Assembly: GCA_949840805.1 (NCBI GenBank)
Contig: CATKXR010000010.1
Coordinates: forward strand, 1-64,000
From: an uncultured Lachnospiraceae bacterium
GTDB taxonomy: Bacteria > Bacillota > Clostridia > Lachnospirales > Lachnospiraceae
Direction of reading: 5' to 3'
DNA length: 64,000 nucleotides
The position numbers and the translations under genes were made by a program. A model generated the notes under the pieces. That model did no database searches. It was not told the origin of the DNA and was given only the letters and a program-made list of their open reading frames with translations. Numbering within the stretch: the stretch's first letter is position 1; each line of letters begins with the position of its first letter. Below, piece by piece: positions 9,167 to 18,901 of this stretch.

Positions 9167-10189
9167 CTACCTGCGCTGCCGCGTATGCCGCCTTCTGTCA
9201 CGGTCCGGCCTTTCCCTGCCGTCCTTATGCTCCTCCTTCTTTTCATAGGCGTCATAGGCCTGTACGATCTTCTGGACCAGGGGATGGCGCACCACATCCT
9301 CACTGGTAAGGCGGCAGAACCCGATATCATCTATTTTCTGCAATACACGCATGGCCACATCCAGACCGGACGCAGCCCCGCCGGGCAGGTCTTTCTGGGT
9401 CTGGTCCCCCGTGATAACCACCTTTGAACCGAAACCGATCCTGGTTAAAAACATCTTCATCTGGGCCGGCGTGGTATTCTGCGCCTCGTCCAGGATAATA
9501 TAAGCATTGTCCAGAGTCCGTCCGCGCATGTAGGCCAAAGGCGCCACCTCAATCAGTCCCTTTTCCGAATTATGCAGAAAACTTTCCGCTCCCATAATCT
9601 GATACAGGGCATCATAAAGAGGCCGCAGATAAGGGTCGATTTTGCTCTGCAGATCACCGGGAAGGAACCCCAGCTTCTCCCCTGCCTCTATGGCGGGACG
9701 TGTCAGGATGATCCGGCTGACCTCATTATTCTTAAACGCCTGAATGGCCATGGCCATGGCAAGGTACGTCTTTCCCGTACCTGCCGGGCCGACGCCGAAT
9801 ACGATCATCTTCTTCCGTATGGAATCCACATACTGCTTCTGGCCGAGAGTCTTTGGTTTTACCGGCTTTCCGGCGATGGTGCGGCAGATAATGTCCCTGT
9901 CAATCTCCAAAAGCTCGTGATCCGAATCCGTAAAAGAAAGGGACAAGGCATAATCTACATTTTGTTCCGTGATCTCATTTCCCCGTTTTGAAAGCTCTGC
10001 CAGGTTGTTGAACACGCTTTTGGCCTTCCGGATCATGCCGTCAGGACCAATCAGCTTAATCGCGCCGTCCCGCGCCACGATCGTCACCCGCAATGTCCGC
10101 TCAATCTTTTTTAAATACTGGTCAAACTGGCCGCATACATTCCGCTCATGTTCAATGGGGATGTCAATGATTGTCTCTACTACGCTCAT
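9167..10189 (-). CDS. phoH: PhoH-family ATPase
   Basis: The 340-residue cytoplasmic protein has an N-terminal KH-like region and a C-terminal helicase-like P-loop ATPase with Walker A GPAGTGKT (about 134-141) and Walker B ILDEAQNT. PhoH proteins are RNA-associated ATPases and sit beside ybeY in most bacteria, consistent with a shared role in rRNA handling. The C-terminus is unusually charged (an Arg/Asp/Lys-rich tail of about 25 residues). Confidence 0.95.
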   Translation of the reverse strand: MSVVETIIDIPIEHERNVCGQFDQYLKKIERTLRVTIVARDGAIKLIGPDGMIRKAKSVFNNLAELSKRGNEITEQNVDYALSLSFTDSDHELLEIDRDIICRTIAGKPVKPKTLGQKQYVDSIRKKMIVFGVGPAGTGKTYLAMAMAIQAFKNNEVSRIILTRPAIEAGEKLGFLPGDLQSKIDPYLRPLYDALYQIMGAESFLHNSEKGLIEVAPLAYMRGRTLDNAYIILDEAQNTTPAQMKMFLTRIGFGSKVVITGDQTQKDLPGGAASGLDVAMRVLQKIDDIGFCRLTSEDVVRHPLVQKIVQAYDAYEKKEEHKDGRERPDRDRRRHTRQRR

Positions 10190-10219
10190 CCTGTCGCTTA
10201 TTCTCCTTCTCGCTATGGT

Positions 10220-11440
10220 TCATGACGCCGGTTCTTCTGCCTCTGCCTGCTTAAGCGCTCTCTCTACTCCGATTTTTTCTTCCAGAAGGAATCCCCCCTG
10301 AATCTCCCATCCGGAATCCTTCTTCCCTATTTTAACACTATTTTCACGAATTTGTACACCCTTTTTTGCTAAACTTTCGATCATTTTCTGGTGAATGGCA
10401 TTTTTTTCCGCCTCCAATTCCTCTTTTGTCAGAAAATGTTCCGAAATCTGATATTCTTTTGCCTGGATAAAATCCATCCAGACCGGCAGGTAAAAATCTC
10501 CCAGAACCGTTGCCTGACTGCTTTTTGATGTGATCTCCCACGGATCTTCTCCTAAAGCCGGCAGCATCCAAAGAAAGGAAATGTTTCCCAGCCTTATACG
10601 CAGCCCTTTCCTGTGCCTCCCGGTTTCTGTCCGGCGAATGGCCAGAAACGGCACGGTTTCCCGGTACTGGGCTTCTGTCTCCGCATAAATATCCCCATCG
10701 GCCCGCACGAGCTGTTCTCTCACCACTTCTTCTGCGTCATTATAAATCGGCACAATCCCGCTGACTAAAACCTGCCCTTCCTCCACCGTATCGCCTATAT
10801 TTACCTGGGCTTTCCCTTTCCGTACCACCATCCTGGTAATTTTTCCCGGCTTCTCGGCAATTAAATCTATTGGGCTGCTTTCTTTTTGAGGTACTGTCCC
10901 GATGACTTCGTTTTCCTTGATCTTGATCATCAGGCGGGTTCCGGAGATTCTTGCCGAAACCCATATAATTTCCGGATACTGGCTTCGGATCGATTCTTCC
11001 AGGGCGCTGCAGTCGATCCCTTTTTTAGGTCTTCCATACCGGATCTCCTGGCTGTCCAGATAATGGAGCAGCATATCGTCGGTAAAGCGATAATTTCCCT
11101 CTATGGTAATGTTCCATATAAACCGTGACATAACCATGAGGACAAGAAAAAACGCCCCGACCCCCACGGCATACAGCTTCCTGCGGCGGTTCTGGTATAA
11201 AAAAAAGGGAAGTCCAAATCTTCCCAATATCCGAAGCCTCACCTGTGCTTTATGAACCAATGGACGCACCCGCCGGAAATCTTTTACCGTAATGAGAAAC
11301 TGATACCCGTCTTCCTGGTATTTTAAGTCCCATATGACGATCTGTTTTGCCATGCAAAGGTTTAAAAACCTTTCCGGGGAAAATCCATGCAGGCGGACTC
11401 TCAAGTATCCGCCAAAATAATGTTTCAAGATCTCGATCAA
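10220..11440 (-). CDS. yqfD: Sporulation protein YqfD
   Basis: This 406-residue membrane protein has a single transmembrane segment near residues 90-112, preceded by a cytoplasmic ferredoxin-like/BON-type region and followed by a large extracytoplasmic part with a lipoyl-like barrel (TRMVVRKGKAQVNIGDTVEEG). It matches the YqfD/SpoIV family, made in the mother cell under sigma-E in Bacillus. It lies 30 bp upstream of phoH and downstream of yqfC, the conserved sporulation pair. Confidence 0.93.
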   Translation of the reverse strand: MIEILKHYFGGYLRVRLHGFSPERFLNLCMAKQIVIWDLKYQEDGYQFLITVKDFRRVRPLVHKAQVRLRILGRFGLPFFLYQNRRRKLYAVGVGAFFLVLMVMSRFIWNITIEGNYRFTDDMLLHYLDSQEIRYGRPKKGIDCSALEESIRSQYPEIIWVSARISGTRLMIKIKENEVIGTVPQKESSPIDLIAEKPGKITRMVVRKGKAQVNIGDTVEEGQVLVSGIVPIYNDAEEVVREQLVRADGDIYAETEAQYRETVPFLAIRRTETGRHRKGLRIRLGNISFLWMLPALGEDPWEITSKSSQATVLGDFYLPVWMDFIQAKEYQISEHFLTKEELEAEKNAIHQKMIESLAKKGVQIRENSVKIGKKDSGWEIQGGFLLEEKIGVERALKQAEAEEPAS

Positions 11441-11545
11441 TCAGATTCCACTCCGTTTCCGTTTAATTTCCACTACAGTCCGGACAACCCTTATACCTGC
11501 GGGCATACTTATTGAAAAGCTGCCCCCTTCTTCCCCCTCGCCCTT

Positions 11546-11815
11546 CTAATCTCCGAATTCCATGGACTGGATCAGTCCGCTGATCTTCATCTCATCATGG
11601 TTATAATAATCAATATGAAGCCGTTTTCCCTTAAACTGAAGTTTACAGTTTTTTGCCTGAAGCTTCACTGTCTGGTCATCATAAATCAAAATCCCTCGAT
11701 AATTCTCAACCACCGCGCTGGTGCGTCCGATAAAGGACACCAATACTTCTCCCAGCACTACATCCTTGGGAAGCTTCAGGCTGTCTGCCGCCGCAATTCT
11801 CATCTGCTCAAACAA
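11546..11815 (-). CDS. yqfC: Sporulation protein YqfC
   Basis: The protein (89 residues) belongs to the YabP/YqfC family of small sporulation proteins. The beta-rich segments LVSFIGRTSAVVENYRG and IKISGLIQS-like ending (here MKISGLIQSMEF) are typical. The start at 11815 is a TTG, chosen because GGAGG lies 7 nt upstream; the ATG five codons in (11803) has no comparable site. It precedes yqfD by 105 bp. Confidence 0.88.
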   Translation of the reverse strand: MFEQMRIAAADSLKLPKDVVLGEVLVSFIGRTSAVVENYRGILIYDDQTVKLQAKNCKLQFKGKRLHIDYYNHDEMKISGLIQSMEFGD

Positions 11816-11849
11816 ATACCCATCCTCCGCCGGTAATTACTATATTGTA

Positions 11850-11882
11850 CGAAAAAATCCCCAGCCTTATGACTGAGGATTT
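11850..11882 (-). terminator. Rho-independent terminator of rpsU
   Basis: An 11-bp near-perfect stem (11856-11866 with 11871-11881, loop TTAT) is followed on the minus strand by a run of six T. It starts about 10 nt after the rpsU stop codon. Confidence 0.85.
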
Positions 11883-11890
11883 TGAAACGC

Positions 11891-12067
11891 TTAATTAAAT
11901 TTACGTTTTCTTGCGGCTTCAGACTTTTTCTTGCGTCTGACGCTTGGCTTCTCGTAATGCTCTCTTTTACGAATCTCTTGCTGGATACCTGCTTTTGCAC
12001 AGTTTCTTTTGAATCTGCGCAATGCACTGTCCAAGCTCTCGTTTTCTTTAACAATTACGTTCGACAT
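11891..12067 (-). CDS. rpsU: 30S ribosomal protein S21
   Basis: This 58-residue basic protein, reading [20 protein letters not shown] and ending [13 protein letters not shown], is a textbook S21 that helps mRNA binding on the small subunit. It is short and was found by direct translation of the minus strand; a longer frame at 11800-12054 is its shadow. An AGGTG ribosome site lies 8 nt before the ATG. The gene has its own promoter (12144-12171) and terminator, so it is monocistronic. Confidence 0.97.
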   Translation of the reverse strand: MSNVIVKENESLDSALRRFKRNCAKAGIQQEIRKREHYEKPSVRRKKKSEAARKRKFN

Positions 12068-12143
12068 CGCTCACACCTAACCTCCCTCCAGTTGTGTACT
12101 TGTGCATAATACAACTGTTTGGGTATTTATTCGCACTGCTTAA

Positions 12144-12171
12144 ATTATAACATAAAATCTTTATTCGTCAA
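12144..12171 (-). promoter_or_regulatory. Sigma-A promoter of rpsU
   Basis: TTGACG (12166-12171) and TATAAT (12144-12149) are 16 bp apart on the minus strand, about 77 nt upstream of the rpsU start. The rest of 12172-12293 is the alaS 3' flank. Confidence 0.8.
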
Positions 12172-12293
12172 CTATTTTTTGCAAAACCTGGGGAAATTTG
12201 TTCCTTTTTCCGCAGCGTGTTTCTCCGCGGCCTCCCGGATCCCCCTTCTAATCTTTTCTTTTTCGATTTTGATGAAGACGGATAAAGGAAATG

Positions 12294-14933
12294 TCATTTT
12301 ATCTGTCCGGCGGCGGCTTCATACACCTTTTCCAGCGCTTCATCCACTCCGGCCGGGTTCTTGCCGCCTGCCTGCGCCATGCCCGGACGACCGCCTCCGC
12401 CTCCGCCTACTAAGCCGGCGACGGCCTTAATCAGGTTTCCTGCATGGGCTCCCTTCTTCTGGGCGGCATCGGTGGCTGTGGCCATCAGATTGACCTTGCC
12501 GTCCAGGACAGAAGCCAGAACAATAACGCCTTCGCCCAGTTTTTCCTTTAACTGGTCGCCTAAAGTCCGCAGGCCATTCATATCCGCGTCACTGACCTTT
12601 GCCGCAAGCACCTTGACGCCGCCGATCTCCCTTACCTGATTCATCACGTCCCCTAAGGAATCCTTGGCAAGCCGTGCCTTCAGTTTTTCGTTCTCCGAGT
12701 GGAGCGTCCGAAGCTCCTCTGCCATGGACTCAATCTTCGATTTCAGTTCTGCAGGCGTAGTCTTAGCCGTCTTTGCCGCCTGGTGCAGTTCCTCTTCCAC
12801 CTTCTGGTAATAAGCCATCAGGCCGTCTCCGGTCAATGCCTCGATCCTGCGGACATTGGCCGCGATTCCTGCCTCCGACAAAATCTTAAAAGCATGAACC
12901 TGACCAGTGTGAGCCACATGAGTGCCGCCGCAAAGCTCCGTAGAGAAATCGCCCATTTTGACCACACGTACCGTTTCGCCATATTTTTCGCCAAAAAGCG
13001 CCATAGCGCCTGTCTTCTTCGCTTCATCCAGACTCATCTCCTGTGTGGTCACATCCAGATCTTCCTGGATCTCCCGGTTTACCAGTTCCTCCACCTTGCG
13101 GATCTCGTCTCTTGTCATTGCGGAAAAGTGGGTAAAGTCAAACCGCAGGCGATCCGGGGTCACTAAAGATCCGGCCTGCTCCACATGCTCTCCCAGCACG
13201 ATCCGAAGGGCTTTCTGCAGAAGATGGGTGGCGCTGTGGTTCTTTTCCGTAGATCTGCGTGCCTGGGCGCCTACCTTCAATCCCACCGTCTCGCCTGCCA
13301 CAAACATGCCGGAGACCATCCGTCCCACATGCCCGATCTTTCCGCCCTGAAGATGGATCGTGTCTTCCACCACAAAGCTTCCGTGGTCACTCTCAATCAC
13401 TCCCGTATCGCCGGTCTGTCCGCCCATCGTGCCGTAAAAAGGCGTCTCTTCCACAAGAATCGTACCTCTTTGGCCGTCTGTAAGCGCCTCTGCCAGTTCC
13501 GTCTCCGTGGTGAGCACTGTGATCTTCGAAGTATGTGAAAGCCGGTCATAGCCGACAAAACTGCTGGTAATCTCCGCCGGGATAGACTGGTAGACCGTCA
13601 CGTCAGCGCCCATGTAATTGGTGGTCTTCCTGGCCTGTTTGGCTTTCGTCCGCTGTTCTTTCATGGCTTCTGCAAATCCGTCTTCGTCCACTGTCATATG
13701 CTTTTCCTGCAACAGCTCAACGGTTAAGTCAAGGGGGAAGCCATAAGTGTCATAGAGTTTAAACGCATCTTTGCCGGAGAGCATATTTTCCCCTTTTTCC
13801 GCCATGTCTGCTTCCAGCTCCGCTAAGATGGAAAGCCCCTGGTCAATGGTGCGGTTAAACTTTTCTTCTTCCTCCGCAAGCACCTTAAGGATCATCACCC
13901 GCTTCTCTTCCAGCTCCGGATAACCGTCCCTGGAAAGCTCAATCACAGTCTTTGCCAGCCCGGCCATGAACCTTCCTTCTATGCCGAGAAGACGGCCGTG
14001 GCGGGCCGCGCGGCGCAGCAGGCGGCGAAGCACATATCCACGTCCTTCATTGGAAGGCATAATGCCGTCCGATATCATGAAGGTACAGGATTTCACATGG
14101 TCCGCAATAATACGCAGGGAGACGTCTTTTTTCTCATCCGCTAAGTATTTTGTATGGGCTATGGCGCACACCGCGTCTAACAGAGCCTTGTTGGTGTCCA
14201 CGGTGAAGAGGGAATCCACGTCCTGCACCACCACGGCCAGGCGCTCAAGACCCATACCGGTATCAATGTTTTTCTGGGTGAGTTCCGTATAATTGCCGTG
14301 TCCGTCATTCTCGAACTGGGTGAACACATTGTTCCACACTTCAATATAACGGTCGCAGTCACATCCTACCGTGCAGCCTGGCTTGCCGCAGCCGTACTTT
14401 TCGCCGCGGTCATAGTAGATCTCGGAACAGGGTCCGCAGGGGCCTGCCCCATGCTCCCAGAAGTTGTCCTCCTTGCCGAAACGGAAAATCCGCTCCGCAG
14501 GGATGCCAATCTTTTTATTCCAGATCTCAAAGGCCTCGTCATCGTCCTGGTAAACGGACGGATACAAACGGTCGGGAGAAAGCCCCACCACCTCTGTCAA
14601 AAATTCCCAGGACCAGTGGATGGCCTCATCCTTAAAATAGTCGCCAAATGAAAAATTCCCCAGCATCTCGAAAAAAGTGCCATGCCGCGCCGTCTTACCG
14701 ATATTTTCAATATCGCCTGTCCGGATACACTTCTGGCAGGTAGCCATCCGCCTCCTGGGAGGGATCTCCTGTCCGGTAAAATAAGGCTTTAAGGGCGCCA
14801 TCCCGGAGTTGATCAGCAACAGGCTGTTGTCATTATGAGGGACCAGAGAGAAACTTTTGTGTACCAGATGCCCCTTTCCCTCAAAAAACTCCAGAAACAT
14901 TCTTCTCAGTTCATTTACGCCGTACTTTTTCAC
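12294..14933 (-). CDS. alaS: Alanyl-tRNA synthetase
   Basis: This full-length enzyme (879 residues) charges tRNA-Ala. The class II core is at the N-terminus (motif near NSGMAPLKPYF and RHGTFFEMLGNFSFGDYF), the editing domain carries the zinc motifs HSATHLL and CGGTHV, and the C-Ala domain ends in GGGGGGRPGMAQAGG. Expected length is about 870-880. It is followed by rpsU and preceded by a small membrane peptide gene 17 bp upstream. Confidence 0.98.
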   Translation of the reverse strand: MKKYGVNELRRMFLEFFEGKGHLVHKSFSLVPHNDNSLLLINSGMAPLKPYFTGQEIPPRRRMATCQKCIRTGDIENIGKTARHGTFFEMLGNFSFGDYFKDEAIHWSWEFLTEVVGLSPDRLYPSVYQDDDEAFEIWNKKIGIPAERIFRFGKEDNFWEHGAGPCGPCSEIYYDRGEKYGCGKPGCTVGCDCDRYIEVWNNVFTQFENDGHGNYTELTQKNIDTGMGLERLAVVVQDVDSLFTVDTNKALLDAVCAIAHTKYLADEKKDVSLRIIADHVKSCTFMISDGIMPSNEGRGYVLRRLLRRAARHGRLLGIEGRFMAGLAKTVIELSRDGYPELEEKRVMILKVLAEEEEKFNRTIDQGLSILAELEADMAEKGENMLSGKDAFKLYDTYGFPLDLTVELLQEKHMTVDEDGFAEAMKEQRTKAKQARKTTNYMGADVTVYQSIPAEITSSFVGYDRLSHTSKITVLTTETELAEALTDGQRGTILVEETPFYGTMGGQTGDTGVIESDHGSFVVEDTIHLQGGKIGHVGRMVSGMFVAGETVGLKVGAQARRSTEKNHSATHLLQKALRIVLGEHVEQAGSLVTPDRLRFDFTHFSAMTRDEIRKVEELVNREIQEDLDVTTQEMSLDEAKKTGAMALFGEKYGETVRVVKMGDFSTELCGGTHVAHTGQVHAFKILSEAGIAANVRRIEALTGDGLMAYYQKVEEELHQAAKTAKTTPAELKSKIESMAEELRTLHSENEKLKARLAKDSLGDVMNQVREIGGVKVLAAKVSDADMNGLRTLGDQLKEKLGEGVIVLASVLDGKVNLMATATDAAQKKGAHAGNLIKAVAGLVGGGGGGRPGMAQAGGKNPAGVDEALEKVYEAAAGQIK

Positions 14934-14950
14934 GTCCTATGTCCTCCGTA

Positions 14951-15094
14951 CTATCTGCCCTGGCCTTCTGCAGCCTTCTGAGCATCCTTTTTATCTCTGA
15001 ATTTTTTGCCTCCCATGATGCCTGCGTATGCAATCACGGCAAAGATGACCACTTTCAGCCCGTAGCCTAATAAACTTCCCATAACTTCCATCAT
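14951..15094 (-). CDS. Small single-pass membrane peptide (47 residues), hypothetical
   Basis: Direct translation gives a 47-residue peptide starting MMEVMGSLLGYGLKVVIFAV, with one hydrophobic segment (about 7-27) and a basic/acidic tail KKFRDKKDAQKAAEG. GGAGGT lies 10 nt upstream of the first of two adjacent ATGs. It ends 17 nt before alaS, so it could be cotranscribed with it. I do not recognise the family. The length, ribosome site and clean membrane segment favour a real gene. Confidence 0.6.
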   Translation of the reverse strand: MMEVMGSLLGYGLKVVIFAVIAYAGIMGGKKFRDKKDAQKAAEGQGR

Positions 15095-15194
15095 ATTCTG
15101 TCATACCTCCGATATAGTAAAACTGATAAAACGATTCCATCCTTGTATCTTACCATAGGACAAGGCTTTTCGCAAGACACAATTGGGAGTATTT

Positions 15195-17336
15195 TCATTT
15201 GCTTCCATCTCCCCGGAGCTTAAACTGCCTGACCAGATTGCGCAGCAACTGAGCCTGGCTGGAAAGCTCCTCACTGGTAGCCGCGCTTTCTTCTGCCGTG
15301 GCGGAATTGGTATGGACAACGCTGGATATCTGGTTCATCCCCGTAGTAACCTGGCTCAAAGATTCTGACTGGGATGCGGCCGCCTCTGCGATCTTATCTA
15401 CAATCCCGGAAACCGTCTGTGTACTCTCCACTACTTTCATCAGGGATTCGGCTGTCTGGTTGGCAATCCTGACTCCCTTATCCACAGCATCAGCAGCTCC
15501 CTTAATAAGGTCAGAGGTACTGTTGGAGGCCGTGGCAGATTTGCCGGCAAGGTTGCGGACCTCATCTGCTACGACGGCAAATCCTTTTCCTGCCTCGCCG
15601 GCACGGGCGGCTTCCACTGCCGCGTTCAGCGCCAGAATATTGGTCTGGAAGGCAATGTCTTCTATAGTTTTTATGATTTTGCCGATCTCCGCGGATTTTC
15701 TGCCGATTTCATCCATAGCTTCTACCATATCATGCATCTGGCTGCTGCATATGGAGATCTCTTCCCCTGAGGCAGTGGAACGTGTCCTGGCATCAGCAGC
15801 ATTGCCTGCCGTGTTCTGAACCTGTCCTAAGATACCTTCGATAGCAGAGGCCAGTTCTTCCACAGACGCTGCCTGTTCCACGGCTCCCTGTGACAAGGCC
15901 TGGGCCCCGGAAGACATCTGGTCGCTTCCGATGGACACCTGATTTGCGGAGACGCCGATCTGGCTTAAAGTACCGCTGAGCCGGATGTTCATCTTGCGCA
16001 CGGAACTTAGGAGCCCCTCAAAAGCCCCTACATAGCTTTCCTCTGCATTGGTTTTTACATCAAAATTCCCTTCTGCCATCTCCCCTAAAATACGCTTCAT
16101 ATCTGTTACAATCTGGTTTAAGTTTTCGGCCATTTTCTCAAAGGTTCTGGAAAGAACCCCGATCTCATCTTCAGAAGTTTGTCCAAACTGTACATCCAGA
16201 TTGCCTTCGGCAATATTTTTAGCCGCATCTACAACTCCCTGTACAGGACGGAGCATCTTGCGCAGCACCAGGACAATCGTCAAAATAATGGTAAAGAGGG
16301 CAATTACAGAAAGCAAAATCATCCAGAACACGGTCTTTCTCACAGATGCGTCAATATCCCGTGAACTGATGGCAGTCAGGGACCACCAAGTCTGCTCCGC
16401 TGCATGGATCGGCGTAAAAAAACGGGTGACTTTCCTTCCGTCCTCCCGGGTCGTCTCAATCAGAAACGCCTCTCCCTTCGCCATACTGTCACGGATTTCC
16501 TTCAGCTCTGACGCTTTCGGCGTAAACTCCTGCAGCATCCTTCCAATGTCATTCTTATCTTCACTATCATAAACGATCATTCCGGCATCGTTGTAAATGG
16601 TGGAATACATACTGGGAAAGTTCTCACTGGTAGTCTCAACCCTGTCAAAATTCTCCACTTTAATATCCGCCATGACAACACCAATCAGTTCATCATCATG
16701 GATGACAGGGCTTGCATAAGATACCATGGTGGTGCCTTCATAATCATAAGGCTCCGTAACCACCGCTTTTCGTCCTTCTGCAGCCAGCTTATAATAAATC
16801 TCCTGGGAATAAGCCTCATAGGAGCCAAAAGGAGATACATCCTGATCAGCATCCTTTTCACTCACATAAAACGCATAGTCGCGTATATTATCCTGGAATT
16901 TATAGGGCTCAAACATTACGCCCACACCTGCCAGGTCGTCATTACGCGACGCACTGCTGCGGGCAGTTTCTTTTAAGTATACTTCGACATCATAAGTAAT
17001 TGGTGTAAGGACCTCGTCATAAATAGAGCTTTCACAAAGGTTTCTTGATGCCGGATGGGTCGGAATTGTAGTCAGGTTTGGATTCTCATCGGCTATATCA
17101 TAAGATTGTTCCAGATAATACTGCATATCGCGGGCAATGCTTTCCGCCTCATCAAAGATCTGCTGAATCTGTTGGGCATTTGCCCTTGAAACGGCATTTA
17201 ATTCACCATAGGTAGACGCTGAAATCGCCGCTCTCGACAGGGTAACGGTGATACCGATCAGAATTACCAGAATAAATGTCAAGACACTTCCTATCACTAA
17301 CGCCAGCTTAGATGCCAGCTTCATCTTTTGTAACAT
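15195..17336 (-). CDS. Methyl-accepting chemotaxis protein with dCache-like sensor
   Basis: This 713-residue transmembrane chemoreceptor has TM1 at about 12-33, a large extracytoplasmic sensor resembling dCache_1 (to about 310), TM2 ([20 protein letters not shown]), a HAMP domain, and a long cytoplasmic coiled coil with the conserved hairpin tip ([20 protein letters not shown]). It would signal to CheA/CheW. The ligand is unknown; the family often binds amino acids or small organic acids. I chose the ATG at 17336, which follows AGAGG, over a GTG six bases upstream. The C-terminus lacks a CheR-docking pentapeptide. A fragment of a second receptor lies just upstream (17582-17660). Confidence 0.93.
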   Translation of the reverse strand: MLQKMKLASKLALVIGSVLTFILVILIGITVTLSRAAISASTYGELNAVSRANAQQIQQIFDEAESIARDMQYYLEQSYDIADENPNLTTIPTHPASRNLCESSIYDEVLTPITYDVEVYLKETARSSASRNDDLAGVGVMFEPYKFQDNIRDYAFYVSEKDADQDVSPFGSYEAYSQEIYYKLAAEGRKAVVTEPYDYEGTTMVSYASPVIHDDELIGVVMADIKVENFDRVETTSENFPSMYSTIYNDAGMIVYDSEDKNDIGRMLQEFTPKASELKEIRDSMAKGEAFLIETTREDGRKVTRFFTPIHAAEQTWWSLTAISSRDIDASVRKTVFWMILLSVIALFTIILTIVLVLRKMLRPVQGVVDAAKNIAEGNLDVQFGQTSEDEIGVLSRTFEKMAENLNQIVTDMKRILGEMAEGNFDVKTNAEESYVGAFEGLLSSVRKMNIRLSGTLSQIGVSANQVSIGSDQMSSGAQALSQGAVEQAASVEELASAIEGILGQVQNTAGNAADARTRSTASGEEISICSSQMHDMVEAMDEIGRKSAEIGKIIKTIEDIAFQTNILALNAAVEAARAGEAGKGFAVVADEVRNLAGKSATASNSTSDLIKGAADAVDKGVRIANQTAESLMKVVESTQTVSGIVDKIAEAAASQSESLSQVTTGMNQISSVVHTNSATAEESAATSEELSSQAQLLRNLVRQFKLRGDGSK

Positions 17337-17439
17337 ACACACCTCTTTTCCCCTAACATAAATCAGTCAGGAAACTGCCTTCTTTCTCTGCATAAGTTAT
17401 AGGATTATGCAAATTTTGTATATCAGATACTTTATGGAT

Positions 17440-17468
17440 AGTATAGCAAATTCCACAACAAAAAGCAA
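17440..17468 (-). promoter_or_regulatory. Putative promoter of the chemoreceptor gene
   Basis: TTGCTT (17463-17468) and TATACT (17440-17445) are 17 bp apart on the minus strand, about 105 nt before the start codon. Confidence 0.6.
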
Positions 17469-17487
17469 GATAAGGCCGTTTTTTTAC

Positions 17488-17531
17488 AAAAAGCCGACAG
17501 CCTCTATCATTATTCCAACAGAGGCCATCGG
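17488..17531 (-). terminator. Rho-independent terminator after the LprI-like gene
   Basis: A hairpin with two paired blocks (CCGA with TCGG, GCCTCT with AGAGGC; 17494-17531) is followed on the minus strand by CTTTTTG. It lies downstream of the receptor fragment and the LprI-like gene. Confidence 0.75.
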
Positions 17532-17581
17532 TTACATTTTGTCTTGTTCAATTATACATAATGTTCAAACGGCTTTCTGGT

Positions 17582-17660
17582 TCAGCCATTTGAAAGTTTA
17601 AACCGACCTGCAAGTCCCTTTAGAATCGCCGCCTGGCTGGACAGCTCTTCGCTGGCGCTG
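17582..17660 (-). pseudogene. 3' fragment of a second chemoreceptor gene
   Basis: The minus strand encodes, in one frame, [20 protein letters not shown] followed by KLSNG and a stop. This aligns with the last residues of the neighbouring chemoreceptor ([20 protein letters not shown]). No upstream receptor sequence is present: the LprI-like gene begins its 3' end only a few bases away. The fragment is most simply the remnant of a duplicated receptor gene that was deleted or overwritten. Confidence 0.8.
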
Positions 17661-17663
17661 CTT

Positions 17664-18629
17664 TTATGGAAGCAGCCCGCCATAAACTTCTGCCAGTTCA
17701 TAGACTCTCTCCCTGGTCAGCTCTGCCAGGGCGCGATTATAGCTGACTTCTTCCATCGAGCTTCCCATCTGTTTTTTTGACGAGGCGACTGCCTGGCTTT
17801 CCCGGTCGCGGATCCATTCCCTCTGCTGCCTCATCAGGGAATCCGTCTGGCCGGGGTCTAACGCTTCCTTCATGTTTTCTATGATCCGCTGCATCTCTGC
17901 TTCCCACAGCTTCCACTCATTTTCTGCTGCCGCCTTCTGAGAATTGGCCGTCATATCTGTCTCCCTGGCCCGGTTGCGGGCAATCAGGCTGTCAAGTTCC
18001 TCAAGCCTTGCCAGAATGGCATTCTGAAACTTAACATCCTCCTGCCGGATTCCCCCTGGGCCGTTTTCCCGTACTGCCGTGCCTGCCGCAGGCGCCTCTT
18101 CTGACAGAGGCATCAGGTTTTCTTCCTCCGGCCTGCCAAGATTGTTTTCCTGCATCGGAGATTGAGCCGCCGTGGCAACGGAAAATGCATGGTTCAAATC
18201 TTCCGTATTTTCCTGGATGCCGGCCTCTTTGAGGACACTCTCCCCAAGTGCCTCCCTTTGGCTCGGTTCTTCTTTAACCGTGTCTCTGCCTGTGTCTTTC
18301 CTGCCCGTATTTTCCGGCTCTCCTGTCCGTATTTTCCGGCTCTCCTGTCCGTCCTGGTTTTCGAAAGAACGGTCTCCTTTCGTTTCATCTTCAGCTTCTT
18401 CTCTCCGGAGAAGGGCTTCATCTCCCGGCAGGCTTTTTGCCGTCTCCCAGTCCTCTTCCGCCGCCCTTTCAGCGGTTTCCAAAGACAATTCCATCCGGGC
18501 AAAAGACATCTCGATCTCTTTGCCGGCGTCATCTTCCATGTCTCCGGTCCTCTTATTAACATAACTGGTTGCAGCGGTCCCAATGGCCAAAATCAGGAAA
18601 ATAGCAATCCAGATTCCTTTTGGTTTCAT
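17664..18629 (-). CDS. LprI-like (DUF1311) membrane-anchored protein
   Basis: The protein of about 321 residues has an N-terminal anchor (IWIAIFLILAIGTAATSYV), a long disordered charged and Glu/Arg-rich stretch (about 35-195) and a C-terminal helical domain (about 200-320) that resembles the LprI/DUF1311 lysozyme-inhibitor-like family (SLMRQQREWIRDRESQAV). It probably faces outward. The middle region is of low complexity and biased composition. A GGTGG stretch precedes the ATG at 18629. Its 3' end abuts a chemoreceptor remnant. Confidence 0.7.
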   Translation of the reverse strand: MKPKGIWIAIFLILAIGTAATSYVNKRTGDMEDDAGKEIEMSFARMELSLETAERAAEEDWETAKSLPGDEALLRREEAEDETKGDRSFENQDGQESRKIRTGEPENTGRKDTGRDTVKEEPSQREALGESVLKEAGIQENTEDLNHAFSVATAAQSPMQENNLGRPEEENLMPLSEEAPAAGTAVRENGPGGIRQEDVKFQNAILARLEELDSLIARNRARETDMTANSQKAAAENEWKLWEAEMQRIIENMKEALDPGQTDSLMRQQREWIRDRESQAVASSKKQMGSSMEEVSYNRALAELTRERVYELAEVYGGLLP

Positions 18630-18670
18630 AATCACCCCACCCTGTTTTCCAATATTTTCTCTATGAAGGA

Positions 18671-18727
18671 AAAAAGGAGAAAGCTTTCGCCCTTGTACAA
18701 GTACAACGGGAAACCTTTCTCCTTTTT
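18671..18727. terminator. Bidirectional hairpin terminator downstream of rnhA
   Basis: Perfect 13-bp arms 18671-18683 and 18715-18727 have A and T runs at their outer ends, with a smaller inverted repeat in the loop. On the minus strand it would terminate the rnhA transcript. I see nothing else supportable in 18630-18901. Confidence 0.7.
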
Positions 18728-18901
18728 ATATGGCTCGTTGTCCTCTCCTATACCATAACACAATCTTCCAGGAAAGGGAACCGGATAACAAAAGAAGTAA
18801 ATATTTGTAAGAGAACCTTAACGAATTCCGGTACTCTTTTGGGCATTTGCGGATATATGTCCTTCAGGCAGGAACACAACGGTCAGGTTCCGCGTGGCAA
18901 G

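Noticed and set aside
11800-12054. Open frame over the rpsU region
   Set aside because: It is a shadow frame; the S21 protein is in a different frame of the same strand with a ribosome site, promoter and terminator.
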